Shown here piece after piece: positions 1 through 7,500 of a stretch of DNA of 8,592 bases. Position numbers and translations under genes: made by a program. Source of the stretch: an uncultured Ileibacterium sp. (lineage in GTDB: Bacteria; Bacillota; Clostridia; Peptostreptococcales; Anaerovoracaceae); NCBI GenBank assembly GCA_902488835.1, contig CABTXQ010000043.1, positions 1-8,592 on the forward strand. The letters run 5' to 3'. Within the stretch, counting starts at the first letter, position 1; each line of letters opens with the position of its first letter. The notes below the pieces were generated by a model. That model was not told where the DNA came from. It made no database searches and was given only the letters and a program-made list of their open reading frames with translations.

Positions 1-185
1 CGTTTCGAGTTGTAGCGATTGATGTATTCAAAGCAACATAGGCGTTGAATATTGCTTAATCCATTTCGTGAGTGCTGGTTGTGATATTCCATATTCTTTT
101 ATGAGGGAAGCTTGTGTTTTACCGTTGTGGTAAAACTCCACGAGATTTCGTTGAAATCCTCGTCATAGTGATTTCATGTGGACAT
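1..185 (-). pseudogene. IS3-family transposase relic (orfA 5' end fused to orfB 3' part)
   Basis: Read on the minus strand, an AAGGAGG ribosome binding site (199-193) precedes an ATG at 185. The start MST meets an in-frame TGA at once, then NHYDEDF is readable, then a shift near 150-154 moves to the frame RNLVEFYHNGKTQASLIKEY followed by GISQPALTKWIKQYS (down to about 46). This is the helix-turn-helix region typical of IS3-family OrfA, which binds the element ends. The text then jumps to another frame reading FEYINRYNSK (32 to 3). That resembles the C-terminal part of OrfB, the DDE integrase catalytic subunit, near its usual FEYIxxxYNxxR segment. Hence most of orfA and the OrfB catalytic core are deleted. 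A stop, a frameshift and a deletion make it non-functional. The family call is from remembered motif similarity. Confidence 0.8.
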
Positions 186-240
186 AAAGATACCTCCTTG
201 TTTTCTTTAACCTGTAAAATGTGTTATCATAACTATGTCA
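1..240 (-). mobile_element. Decayed IS3-family insertion sequence (end fragment)
   Basis: The minus strand carries a degraded piece of an IS3-family element: an orfA start region joined to an orfB-like segment, cut by the left window edge. The outer end is probably near 240, where the plus strand ends in CA before an A-rich tract. IS3-family elements usually have TG...CA termini, but the partner end and the target duplication are not in view, so this boundary is tentative. The end lies about 70 bases upstream of the first surface-protein start, so the element may have shaped that promoter region. Confidence 0.7.
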
Positions 241-252
241 AAAAATAAAAAC

Positions 253-288
253 TTGATTTAGACTTTAATAAAGCTGAATTTTTATGTA
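253..288 (+). promoter_or_regulatory. Possible weak promoter for the beta-helix surface protein
   Basis: The 241-309 interval is strongly AT-rich and is the only place for a proximal promoter. Candidate elements are poor: TTGATT (253-258) has no good -10 at 17 bases, and TAGACT (259-264) is 18 bases from TATGTA (283-288). A promoter reading out of the IS relic is also possible. I cannot fix the start site. Confidence 0.25.
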
Positions 289-294
289 CACAAC

Positions 295-305
295 AAGGGA
301 GATGG
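295..305 (+). promoter_or_regulatory. Ribosome binding site that places the true start at 310
   Basis: The AAGGGAGATGG stretch lies 8 bases (from its GGGAG core) before the ATG at 310. The ATG at 366, which opens the long frame, is preceded only by T-rich sequence with no Shine-Dalgarno. The native translation start is therefore the one at 310, although it is in a different frame from the body of the gene. Confidence 0.8.
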
Positions 306-309
306 ACAA

Positions 310-384
310 ATGAATAAAAAATTGATGCCTATTTTTGTTTCTTTAGTGTTACTATTTACTTTTTTATGCCTAAAAGTATTTTAG
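310..384 (+). other. Out-of-frame signal peptide start of the beta-helix surface protein
   Basis: From ATG 310 the frame reads MNKKLMPIFVSLVLLFTF, a basic N-terminus plus hydrophobic core typical of a Sec signal peptide. It then runs into LCLKVF and a TAG at 382-384. The long downstream frame begins MPKSILADSNE, and PKSILA/DS is the expected signal-peptidase end. One extra T in the T6 run at 360-365 would join them into a continuous 974-residue precursor with cleavage after ILA. As written, the product is a 24-residue dead-end peptide. This is either a real slipped-strand (on/off) state, a fixed mutation, or a homopolymer sequencing error. Confidence 0.8.
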
Positions 385-3233
385 CTGATTCAAACGAAAC
401 AATGATAGATCCAGAAACAGGTAAAATTCAATTAGAAGAATCACCAGAAAACCATGCAGAAAGGCATCAAGCAAATAATGAGAAAAACGATGAAGTAAGC
501 CCCTACAATGATGATAGTGAAAAAACTGCTTGGATAGAATTAGTAGAAGAAGTTGCTTCTTCACAAGCGGATACTTCTATAAATATTGATAAAAATATAG
601 ATGCGGATCCAGCTAAGGATAAGCAAATAATTTTAATAAAAAATGGACAAAACATAGCCTTAAAGGGAAATGGAAGTCTAAAGGGTTTTGGATTTAATAG
701 TATTAAAATTGAAAAAGGTGGAAGCTTGACTATTGATGGACCATCTATTTCAAATGCTCAAATTATAGTTGAAGGTAAATTAAATATTAAAAGTGGGAAA
801 ATTTCAGATACAAAACTTGAAGGCCCAACCATACTTGTAAATGGTGGAGACTTCACAATGTCAGGTGGTGAGTTTAGTGGAAATGAAGCAGTTGATAGTC
901 AAACACCAAAACCTGATAATTTGAGAAAGACTGGAAATTATTATAATTATGCTCCAATCACCTTATATGGAGGTACTCTTAATATATCAGGAGGCAAAGT
1001 TTCTAATAACAAAGGTTTCTTACGAGGTGGAGCCATAGGTGCCTGGGGAACAGAAGAATCCAAAGTAAATGTAAAAATTTCAGGTGGAGAAATTACAGAA
1101 AATGCTGCAAGTCATAATAGTACAAATGCTTGGGGCGGCGCTATTTTTATGGAAAACGCTGAATTTGAAATGACTGCAGGAACGATTTCTAAAAATACCG
1201 CTGAATATGGTGGTGGACTCTTATTGAGTAGATCAACTGCTAAAATTTCAGGTGGCTCTATAAGCGAAAACTCAAATGGTGAATATTCCGGTCTTGGTGG
1301 CGGAATTTTTGGATTAAATTCTGATATCACAATAGAAGCTGGAAATTTCACAAAGAATAAAGCAAATGGTCATGGTGGTGGCCTATTTTTAGATACTTGT
1401 AACTTTACGATAAATGGTGGCCATTTTGTAGAAAACTCTTCTCTAAAAAGTGGCGGAGCCATAGCAACAGGTGGTACAAGTAAAGGACAAATTAATGCTG
1501 GACAATTTGAAAGTAATAATTCAAATGGATTCTGGGGTGGCGGAGCCATTTACAATGATACAAAATGTGAATTGACTATTAACCGTGCGCTAATAAAAGA
1601 TAATGAAAGCAAGGGCCGTTTATTAGTTGGCGTTAACAATAAACCTATATCTCGCCAAGGTGGAGGAGTATGGAACTGCCCTACTGGACATACAACAATT
1701 AATATAACAAATGGCTTAGCACTATTTGATAACATAGCTTCAAACTTGGAATATAGTACTGCGGCTAAAGGCGCAGGAGATGACTTTGTAAATATTACCA
1801 GCTATATGTTTGGAGAAGCCCAAGGGAAATCTTCTGTAACACTTGCTTCAAGAATGTTAGGCGGTGGCTATAGACTATGGTACCAAGATGGTTCATTCCA
1901 AGGTATTCATAACAACTGGCCTGAAGATCAACAAACACCAAGGTACAATCCTGAAAATCCTGGCAAACCGCTTCCTTACAATACTGTAATAGAAGAGAAA
2001 AAAGGAGCTCAACTTGCTTACAAGTCAGTTCCTACGCAAGAATCAAAAAACCTAGCAGAACAAGTGGCAACGACAATATTTAAAAATAATTTTGCCCAAG
2101 GAACCGGTATAAGTGGTGGGGCTATTACAAACAACGGTAAGCTTATATTTGGTGAAGATGAACCATACAAGATACAAATTACAAAGTCTTGGTCTGGGGA
2201 TGATGAAAAAACAAGACCAGAGGAAATAGTTCTGCAAATGTATGTAGGTGAACATTACATACAAGACGTAAAGCTCACAAAAGAGGGTAACTGGACTGCT
2301 ACAATTGAAGATTTTCCAGATCCAGATACCTTAATCGACAACAAAACCGGTAAGCTTTTACCTATAAACTTTAAAGAAAAAGATGGTGGTAAATATATCC
2401 TATCTGAAGTGAAAAGAGAAAAGGATAGTAAAGAAAGTATTTATACTATTCATTTAGAAAACTCTTTAAAAACATCTATCAAGGTGAATAAAACTTGGGA
2501 TGACAACAATAATCAAGCGGGCTTACGACCAGACAGTATTACTGTAGCCCTACTTGCAAATGGTAAAGAAATTGGAAAGACGATTGAGTTAAATAAAGAC
2601 AATGATTGGAAAGGTGAATTTAATGATTTACCATCTCATAATAATGGCGAATTAATTAAATACACTATCAAAGAAGTGAATGTCGCTAATGGTTACACTT
2701 CAACGATAGAAGGGGATATTACAAAAGGGTATACTATCAAAAATAGCTATATTCCACCACAAATCCCACCAGAAAAGACCGAAGTAGGAGTAGAAAAAAT
2801 CTGGAAAGACGAAAATAATGCAGACGGCAAGAGACCAGAGGAAATCACAGTCCACTTATATAAAAATGGCAAACTATTCCAAACAAGAAAAATAAGTGGA
2901 AAAGATGGTTGGAAAGTGGTATTTAAGGATCTTGACAAATATGAAGACAGCAAGGAAATTCTTTATACCATAAAAGAAGAAAAGGTCGAAGGCTATACAG
3001 GGGAAGTAAGTGGAAATGTTAAAGAAGGTTTTAAGTTAACCAACACAAGAAAGCCAGAAACTCCGCCAAAAACTCCGCCGGCAACTCCGCCAGAAACTCC
3101 ACCGGAAAAACCAAAGAAACCACAAAACCCAAGTACAGGTGATAACATTTCACTTATTCATTATGAGATGTTGGTTTTATCTATAATTGGTCTTGCGTAT
3201 ATTTTTAGAAAAAGAAAAATAAATGGAGACTAA
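366..3233 (+). CDS. Wall-anchored beta-helix / Cna_B surface protein (NPSTG sorting signal), frameshifted from its signal peptide
   Basis: This is a predicted adhesin-like, cell-wall-anchored protein; the ligand is unknown. Positions below count from Met at 366. Residues 1-85 are an acidic spacer. Residues about 85-595 are glycine-rich coils of the type ISGGxIxxN...GGGLxL, a right-handed parallel beta-helix, and contain three cysteines (345, 401, 438). Three Cna_B domains follow at about 600-699, 703-793 and 805-893. Each has the likely intramolecular isopeptide set: Lys607/Glu681/Asn699, Lys709/Glu770/Asn793 and Lys811/Glu871/Asn893. A Pro-rich wall spacer (TPP repeats, about 897-920) leads to NPSTG (921-925), a hydrophobic segment (930-947) and the tail RKRK. 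NPSTG departs from LPxTG, so the matching sortase is uncertain. No start with a ribosome binding site exists in this frame; the native start is at 310, one base out of frame. Without that fusion the product would stay in the cytoplasm. An intrinsic terminator follows closely. Confidence 0.9.
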   Translation: MPKSILADSNETMIDPETGKIQLEESPENHAERHQANNEKNDEVSPYNDDSEKTAWIELVEEVASSQADTSINIDKNIDADPAKDKQIILIKNGQNIALKGNGSLKGFGFNSIKIEKGGSLTIDGPSISNAQIIVEGKLNIKSGKISDTKLEGPTILVNGGDFTMSGGEFSGNEAVDSQTPKPDNLRKTGNYYNYAPITLYGGTLNISGGKVSNNKGFLRGGAIGAWGTEESKVNVKISGGEITENAASHNSTNAWGGAIFMENAEFEMTAGTISKNTAEYGGGLLLSRSTAKISGGSISENSNGEYSGLGGGIFGLNSDITIEAGNFTKNKANGHGGGLFLDTCNFTINGGHFVENSSLKSGGAIATGGTSKGQINAGQFESNNSNGFWGGGAIYNDTKCELTINRALIKDNESKGRLLVGVNNKPISRQGGGVWNCPTGHTTINITNGLALFDNIASNLEYSTAAKGAGDDFVNITSYMFGEAQGKSSVTLASRMLGGGYRLWYQDGSFQGIHNNWPEDQQTPRYNPENPGKPLPYNTVIEEKKGAQLAYKSVPTQESKNLAEQVATTIFKNNFAQGTGISGGAITNNGKLIFGEDEPYKIQITKSWSGDDEKTRPEEIVLQMYVGEHYIQDVKLTKEGNWTATIEDFPDPDTLIDNKTGKLLPINFKEKDGGKYILSEVKREKDSKESIYTIHLENSLKTSIKVNKTWDDNNNQAGLRPDSITVALLANGKEIGKTIELNKDNDWKGEFNDLPSHNNGELIKYTIKEVNVANGYTSTIEGDITKGYTIKNSYIPPQIPPEKTEVGVEKIWKDENNADGKRPEEITVHLYKNGKLFQTRKISGKDGWKVVFKDLDKYEDSKEILYTIKEEKVEGYTGEVSGNVKEGFKLTNTRKPETPPKTPPATPPETPPEKPKKPQNPSTGDNISLIHYEMLVLSIIGLAYIFRKRKINGD

Positions 3234-3269
3234 GAAGAGAAAATATGTAACAATTAAAAATTTAGCATT

Positions 3270-3307
3270 AAAGCTGGAGATGATTAAAATAATTATCTCT
3301 GGCTTTT
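3270..3307 (+). terminator. Intrinsic terminator after the beta-helix surface protein
   Basis: A 17-base arm (3270-3286) pairs with 3290-3306 around an AAA loop with no mismatches if three G-U pairs are allowed. It ends in a short T run (3304-3307). It sits about 35 bases after the stop codon, so it should end the adhesin transcript before the foreign block. The T tail is short; the flanking A/T runs could give some activity on the other strand. Confidence 0.75.
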
Positions 3308-3351
3308 CATTTCCATTAAGCAATTTGCTAATTTCTTCAATTTTGCCATGA

Positions 3352-3462
3352 TATTCGCATAAAACAAAGATGGATGTGTTCGTAACGGAAAATGGTGGTA
3401 AAAACAGGGGAAAGACCGCTCGTTTTATTGTCACCTATACATTCAAGCCACTCGAGAAATAG
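3352..3462 (+). pseudogene. 3' end fragment of an unidentified gene
   Basis: The frame is open from a TGA at 3349-3351 to the TAG at 3460-3462. From ATG 3370 it reads MDVFVTENGGKNRGK then TARFIVTYTFKPLEK. Its stop lies inside the ribosome binding region of the next gene, which is how adjacent operon genes are usually packed. The base composition changes here from AT-rich to mixed. I infer that this is the C-terminal tail of a longer gene from a donor operon, cut at a junction near 3340-3370. The alternating hydrophobic end (RFIVTYTF) suggests a terminal beta strand. I do not recognise the family, and a 30-residue frame could also be chance. Confidence 0.4.
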
Positions 3463-3476
3463 GAAGAGGAGATCCC

Positions 3477-3971
3477 ATGAACCCCGTTTACCAAAATACA
3501 ATGGAGATGACCTATCCGGAATACAAGCGGATGTGTTGGGCGCTCAAGCGTAAGAAATTCCTCATCGTTAGCGGTATCGTATCTACGCTGATGCTGCTGC
3601 TCGGCATCTTCTATCTCTATAATGGAGATGTGAAGGAGGGGGTGTTTTACCTTGCTGTCACATTCCTTTTTCCGCTGTTGTTGATCAGCCTATACTCGCA
3701 TTCACTACATAAAAATTATTATTCGCAACAGTGGCCGAAAGATCACCGGGTGCAATATGTTTTCTACGAGGACCACTTGACAGCAAAGACGGAAGCAGGA
3801 AATTCGGAAGTGCCCTATGACAAGCTGTATCAAGTGATAGAAACGAAGACGAATTTTTATCTCCTGGTCGGCGCAAACCAAAGTTTTGCGGTCAAAAAGG
3901 CCGACTGTACGAAGGAATTGTTGGCGCGGCTTCAGGGACTTCATAAGACGCGAGGTGCAGAAAAGGGATAA
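3477..3971 (+). CDS. YcxB-like two-helix membrane protein
   Basis: This 164-residue protein has two adjacent hydrophobic helices (about 28-49 and 55-74, separated by a short charged turn NGDVKEG), so both ends should lie in the cytoplasm. A soluble C-terminal domain (about 95-160) follows, with the pattern YDKLYQVIETKTNFYLLVG and then QSFAVKK. That layout and the 'Y-x-x-L/I-x-x-V-x-E-T-x-x-x-F-Y-L' segment match the YcxB-like C-terminal domain found in many Firmicutes, whose function is unknown. The start is supported by AGAGGAGA at 3465-3472. The coding GC is near 50%, well above both neighbours, which suggests acquisition from another organism. No promoter of its own is evident, and the upstream terminator isolates it from the adhesin gene, so it may be weakly expressed. 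The final residues KTRGAEKG may have been altered by the junction with the antitoxin relic. Confidence 0.75.
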   Translation: MNPVYQNTMEMTYPEYKRMCWALKRKKFLIVSGIVSTLMLLLGIFYLYNGDVKEGVFYLAVTFLFPLLLISLYSHSLHKNYYSQQWPKDHRVQYVFYEDHLTAKTEAGNSEVPYDKLYQVIETKTNFYLLVGANQSFAVKKADCTKELLARLQGLHKTRGAEKG

Positions 3972-3987
3972 GTTTCACGCGCACAAG

Positions 3988-4178
3988 ATGAAGCTATCAG
4001 CTTATAGATTGGCAAAGGACATTAACGTTCCCGTTTCCTGCATTCAGGATATACTTCATGACAGACGCAAAGTGTCTGCGGATACATCTGTGCGCCTTGG
4101 GAAGTATTTTGTCGTATCGCTAAGTACTTTCTGAATCTTCAGGGAGATAGGGAATCTTATTTCCAAAGTATGTGCTAG
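3988..4178 (+). pseudogene. higA: Truncated, frameshifted HigA-type antitoxin (XRE helix-turn-helix)
   Basis: From 3988 the frame reads MKLSAYRLAKDINVPVSCIQ and then DILHDRRKVSADTSVRLGKYF, the characteristic helix-turn-helix core of HigA antitoxins (compare the usual LSxYRLAKDIxVPxxRIxxIL...ITADTxLRLxxYFG). After VVS the frame ends at TGA 4132-4134. The next frame continues with KYFLNLQGDRESYFQSMC and stops at 4176-4178, which is the expected family continuation (SxKYFLNLQ). A single-base loss at about 4119-4121 explains this. The first 15-25 codons before the helix-turn-helix are missing; the sequence upstream is instead the end of the YcxB-like gene. No HigB toxin is present. HigA normally neutralises the HigB mRNA interferase and represses its own operon, but this copy should do neither. 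GC is similar to that of the YcxB-like gene, so both may have arrived together. Confidence 0.8.
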
Positions 4179-4332
4179 ATACCGCTGCGTTTTTGCTCTA
4201 CGGATTGACATAGAGAGAATCCTTTCTTTGTTTGGTTGACACTTTCATTGTACAGGAATTTTCTCTATATTTTTTTGGTCTCACATCAATGGTATCTGTA
4301 CATGACATTATGAATATATATCCCCTAAACAT

Positions 4333-4360
4333 TTCGACTTACAAGCAAATGTGATATCAT
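4333..4360 (+). promoter_or_regulatory. Probable promoter of the giant surface protein
   Basis: TTCGAC (4333-4338) and TATCAT (4355-4360) are 16 bases apart. A TG at 4352-4353 sits one base before the -10, giving an extended -10 arrangement. CATAAT overlaps just after it as an alternative. Transcription would start near 4367 and give a long untranslated leader before the start at 4586. Confidence 0.5.
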
Positions 4361-4514
4361 AATAACGATAAACGTTAACATGGAAATTTTAACGGAAAGG
4401 AGAACGCTTTTGTATAAGAGTTGATTTTCACAGATCCACTCAATATAAAATTAGGGCTCACTTGCTATTCCCTAAATTGTTAATTGCATGTTAATTATTA
4501 TTACGAGAACTATT

Positions 4515-4568
4515 GATTCTAGCTGGTAGATCATGTTTTCAACACCCATGTTATGCCATACTAGAATT
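4515..4568 (+). promoter_or_regulatory. Long imperfect hairpin in the mRNA leader, just before the ribosome binding site
   Basis: The outer stem is 4515-4522 with 4561-4568 (GATTCTAG with CTAGAATT, one G-U pair). The inner stem runs from 4524-4535 to 4547-4558 with two mismatches, closing on an 11-base loop (4536-4546). About 18 pairs form in total. There is no T run after it, so it does not look like a terminator. It ends only 6 bases before AAGGAGG, so it could influence mRNA stability or ribosome access. Confidence 0.55.
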
Positions 4569-4574
4569 TGAAAA

Positions 4575-4581
4575 AAGGAGG
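4575..4581 (+). promoter_or_regulatory. Strong ribosome binding site for the giant surface protein
   Basis: A perfect AAGGAGG lies 4 bases before ATG 4586. It fixes the start codon, and the encoded N-terminus is a good signal peptide. Confidence 0.85.
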
Positions 4582-4585
4582 AAGT

Positions 4586-7500
4586 ATGAAAGTGAAAAAC
4601 AAGCACTTTGGTAGAGCTCCGCTTTTCGTGTTATTAGCTGTCGTTTTTTTTGTTTTCGCAGGTGTACAACTTAGCTATGCTAACATACTATTTCCAAAGC
4701 AAGGAATCAATGAATATCATTTCTATAATGATGCAAAAGAAAACAAAGAAAAAGCTGAAGTAATACAAAAGCAGATAATTACAAACGGAAAAAAATTATC
4801 CGACCCAGGCCATGTCTTTAAAGGCCAGGACAAAGTCCTTTTGAAATGGCAAGATGAAACGGGTAATGACATCAAATTTGACACCCCGATAGAAATCACA
4901 GGAAATGATAGGACAGTAATTAATGTCTATCCAGTCTTCAAAAATCAAGTAGTTATAACCTACCACATTTATAACAAAGTTGATGGCAAAGAAGAAGATA
5001 AGATTTTTATGACTGATACCATAGCAAGGGATGATAAAGATTATAAGCTTCCTACAGATCCAACAATCTATGATACCAGCAAGTATTTTGTTCATTGGTC
5101 TACATCTAAAGATGATTCCAGTGGAGAATATAATGATGAATCTCTACAAAAAGATTTGGCTGATGGAAAAAAAGTAATTGATCTTTATGCTATAACTGTA
5201 TTTAAGCATAAGGCAACATTTATCACAGGCGAAGATGCAACCTTCCAAGAGCAAATCCTTGCAAGTAATACAAGTACTCTTGATAAGCAACCAGAAACCC
5301 CTGAAAGACCTGGATATAAATTTAGCCATTGGTCTTTAACAGAAAATGGTGATCCTGTTGACCTTAGCACATATAAGCTAGAAAAAGATATCACTGTATA
5401 TGCAGTATGGACGCCTATAGTCGTAGACTATAAGTTTAAGGTTATGGTCCAAAATATAGATGATGATGGATACACCTTCCATGAAATAATATCAGCAAGA
5501 GGACTTAATGGGGATAAGACAACACTTCCTTACAAGGGAGCAGAAAACCCAGATCCTAAAGTGGCTCCATCTGGCCCAATAGTTGAAGATATTGCTACTC
5601 TCACAGAAAAGGACGGTAGATTTAACTCTTCTTATAACAGCAAAGATTCAAATGGAGAAATGAATCACAATTATACGAACTCAAACACCCTAGATTATCC
5701 TGGTTTCCATTTGAATGAAGCAAAAACTGCTGGCGAAGCTGAAACAATAAAAGCTGATGGTAGCACAGTTGTCCCTGTCTATATGGATAGAAATGTTCAT
5801 ACTATATGGGTCTATAAAAATAAAAGTGCAATTGGTTACTATCAAGCGAATTGGGTCAATGCAACAGATAATAATGGAAATATTCACGTAGATTTGCGTT
5901 ATGGTCAAAGTTCTGACAAATGGTTTAATGGACTCAATAAAGACTATGTTTACTATATGGACAAAAGCATAGGTTCTTTCTATACTAAGGCTCCTGTTAT
6001 GGGAGATCAAGATATCTATATGTATAGGGTTTATGCTAAGGGTACAAAATACCAACTCCGCTTTGTTGAATGGGACCCAAGTAAATTTAACGCACAAATA
6101 AATTCATCAGATATTGCAACGATGCAATCTACCCTTGGAACCATGAAAGAAATTGGTAAAAGAGTAAGCTTCCAAAACTCAGAGTGGTACATGAATTGGA
6201 ATGGATATAAATATAGGGTCTATGAGCCATACAATGGAAATTATCAACAAATCACATACTCTTGGGTAGATAAAACTGACCATGTAGACGACATAGAAGG
6301 TTTTGACCCTAAGAAAGGTGATATGTCTCGTGATGGCTTACAATCAGTAAATGTAAATAATCCAGCCTTTAGAGATTATATGTTTGCCGCAGGCAAGAAT
6401 GTGGGTGGATATCAAAACTATACAGGAACACCTTATATAGAAAATGATACCTATGTTGGCTTCTTATTCTATATTAGAAAATCATACAAGATTAATTACT
6501 ATTCTGGAAATAAGAAAATAACGAGCAAATCATACAAATATGAAGCTCCAGTAATTGATTTTGGTCTTGATTATAAAGTTGGGGAAACAAAAAATCCTGA
6601 TAATTCTAAACAAGTTTTTAAGGGTTGGTACAAGGACTCAACCTTCAGCGTTCCTTACACAGCAGAAGATATCAAAACAATGCCAGCCCATGATACAAAT
6701 GTTTATGCTAAGTGGGAATCAGTAGAATACAAAGTAACCTTCCATACAAACCAAAATGACTATGCTGATAATCAATATATAGAAGAAGTTACAAATATTC
6801 CTGATAGCAAAACAATATATGATGGGCAATATAATAATGCCAAAGCTAGTGAAGATAACTTGCCTAAACCAGTTAAGCCTAATGAAAATGCAAAAGAATT
6901 CTTAGGTTGGTATGAAAAAAATCAATACGGTAGATATATAAAAGCGAATCTTCACAAACCAATTAAAAACAACAATACTCACCTATATGCAAGGTGGATA
7001 TATGAATATCTAAAATTAACTTACGACCTCAACTTACCATCAACGGATAAGGTAGATGGAAAAGCTCCAACAGATAAAAATAGCTATATCAAAGATGCTA
7101 AAGCACAAGCTCAAGATGTTGGTGCCGTTAAGGTTAATGATGGCAAAAAAGTTTTCGTAGGTTGGAGTGAAAGCAAAGACGGATCTACTGGTCTAATTAA
7201 ACCAAGTGAAACTGTCTTAATGGATAAAAATAAAACTCTCTATGCTCAATGGAAAGAAATAAAAGATGCACCACTTACAAAGGTAACTTATGATCCAAAC
7301 GGTGGTAAAGGTAGTCAATATACAGTTGATAAAATAATTGTAGAAGACTTCCATAAGGTCCTAGACAATGATAAAGACGAAAATCTTAAATACAGCCGTG
7401 AGGGTTATGCCTTTAAGGGATGGAGCAGAGATAAAGCTGCAACAAAAGCCGAATTCCAAGCAGGCGAAGAGGTCAATGTCAACCAACTAGAAGAAAATAA

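Larger units (their letters stand above)
4179..4585 (+). other. Noncoding region upstream of the giant InlB-repeat/SHIRT protein
   Basis: No credible gene is seen on either strand in these 407 bases. The left part (4179-4330) has two TTGACA hexamers (4205-4210 and 4236-4241) without well-placed -10 boxes, and two TGTACA palindromes. The right part contains the best promoter candidate (4333-4360) and an apparent leader of roughly 220 bases, which includes a small hairpin (TTAGGG 4451-4456 with CCCTAA 4470-4475) and a large one (4515-4568). I see no match to a known riboswitch class. Confidence 0.6.

Noticed and set aside
3177..3434. Antisense open frame spanning the terminator and junction (85 codons)
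   Set aside because: It runs through the terminator stem and the end of the adhesin gene and has no start signal or recognisable domain.
3886..3987. In-frame extension of the antitoxin upstream to an ATG at 3886
   Set aside because: This stretch is the YcxB-like coding sequence read in another frame (Arg-rich, no family match). Only the part from 3988 resembles HigA.
4205..4255. TTGACA...TACAGG sequence resembling the end of the IS relic (TTGACA...TACAGG, minus strand, near 243-210), as a possible second IS end
   Set aside because: The match is limited to short motifs common in AT-rich promoter DNA, the spacing differs by about 10 bases, and no transposase remnant is adjacent.
4380..4424. 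A 14-codon open frame in the leader (MEILTERRTLLYKS), a possible upstream regulatory peptide
   Set aside because: There is no ribosome binding site before its ATG, and the GGAGAA inside it leads only to a TTG with a 4-codon frame. No run of a regulatory amino acid or paired attenuator is visible.
4451..4475. Small hairpin TTAGGG/CCCTAA in the leader as a terminator or riboswitch part
   Set aside because: It has only 6 pairs with a 13-base loop and no T run; it matches no known riboswitch core.
5690..6097. Long antisense open frame (135 codons) opposite the giant surface protein
   Set aside because: It has no ribosome binding site or domain pattern, and it lies opposite a convincing repeat-bearing coding frame. 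It is a composition shadow.
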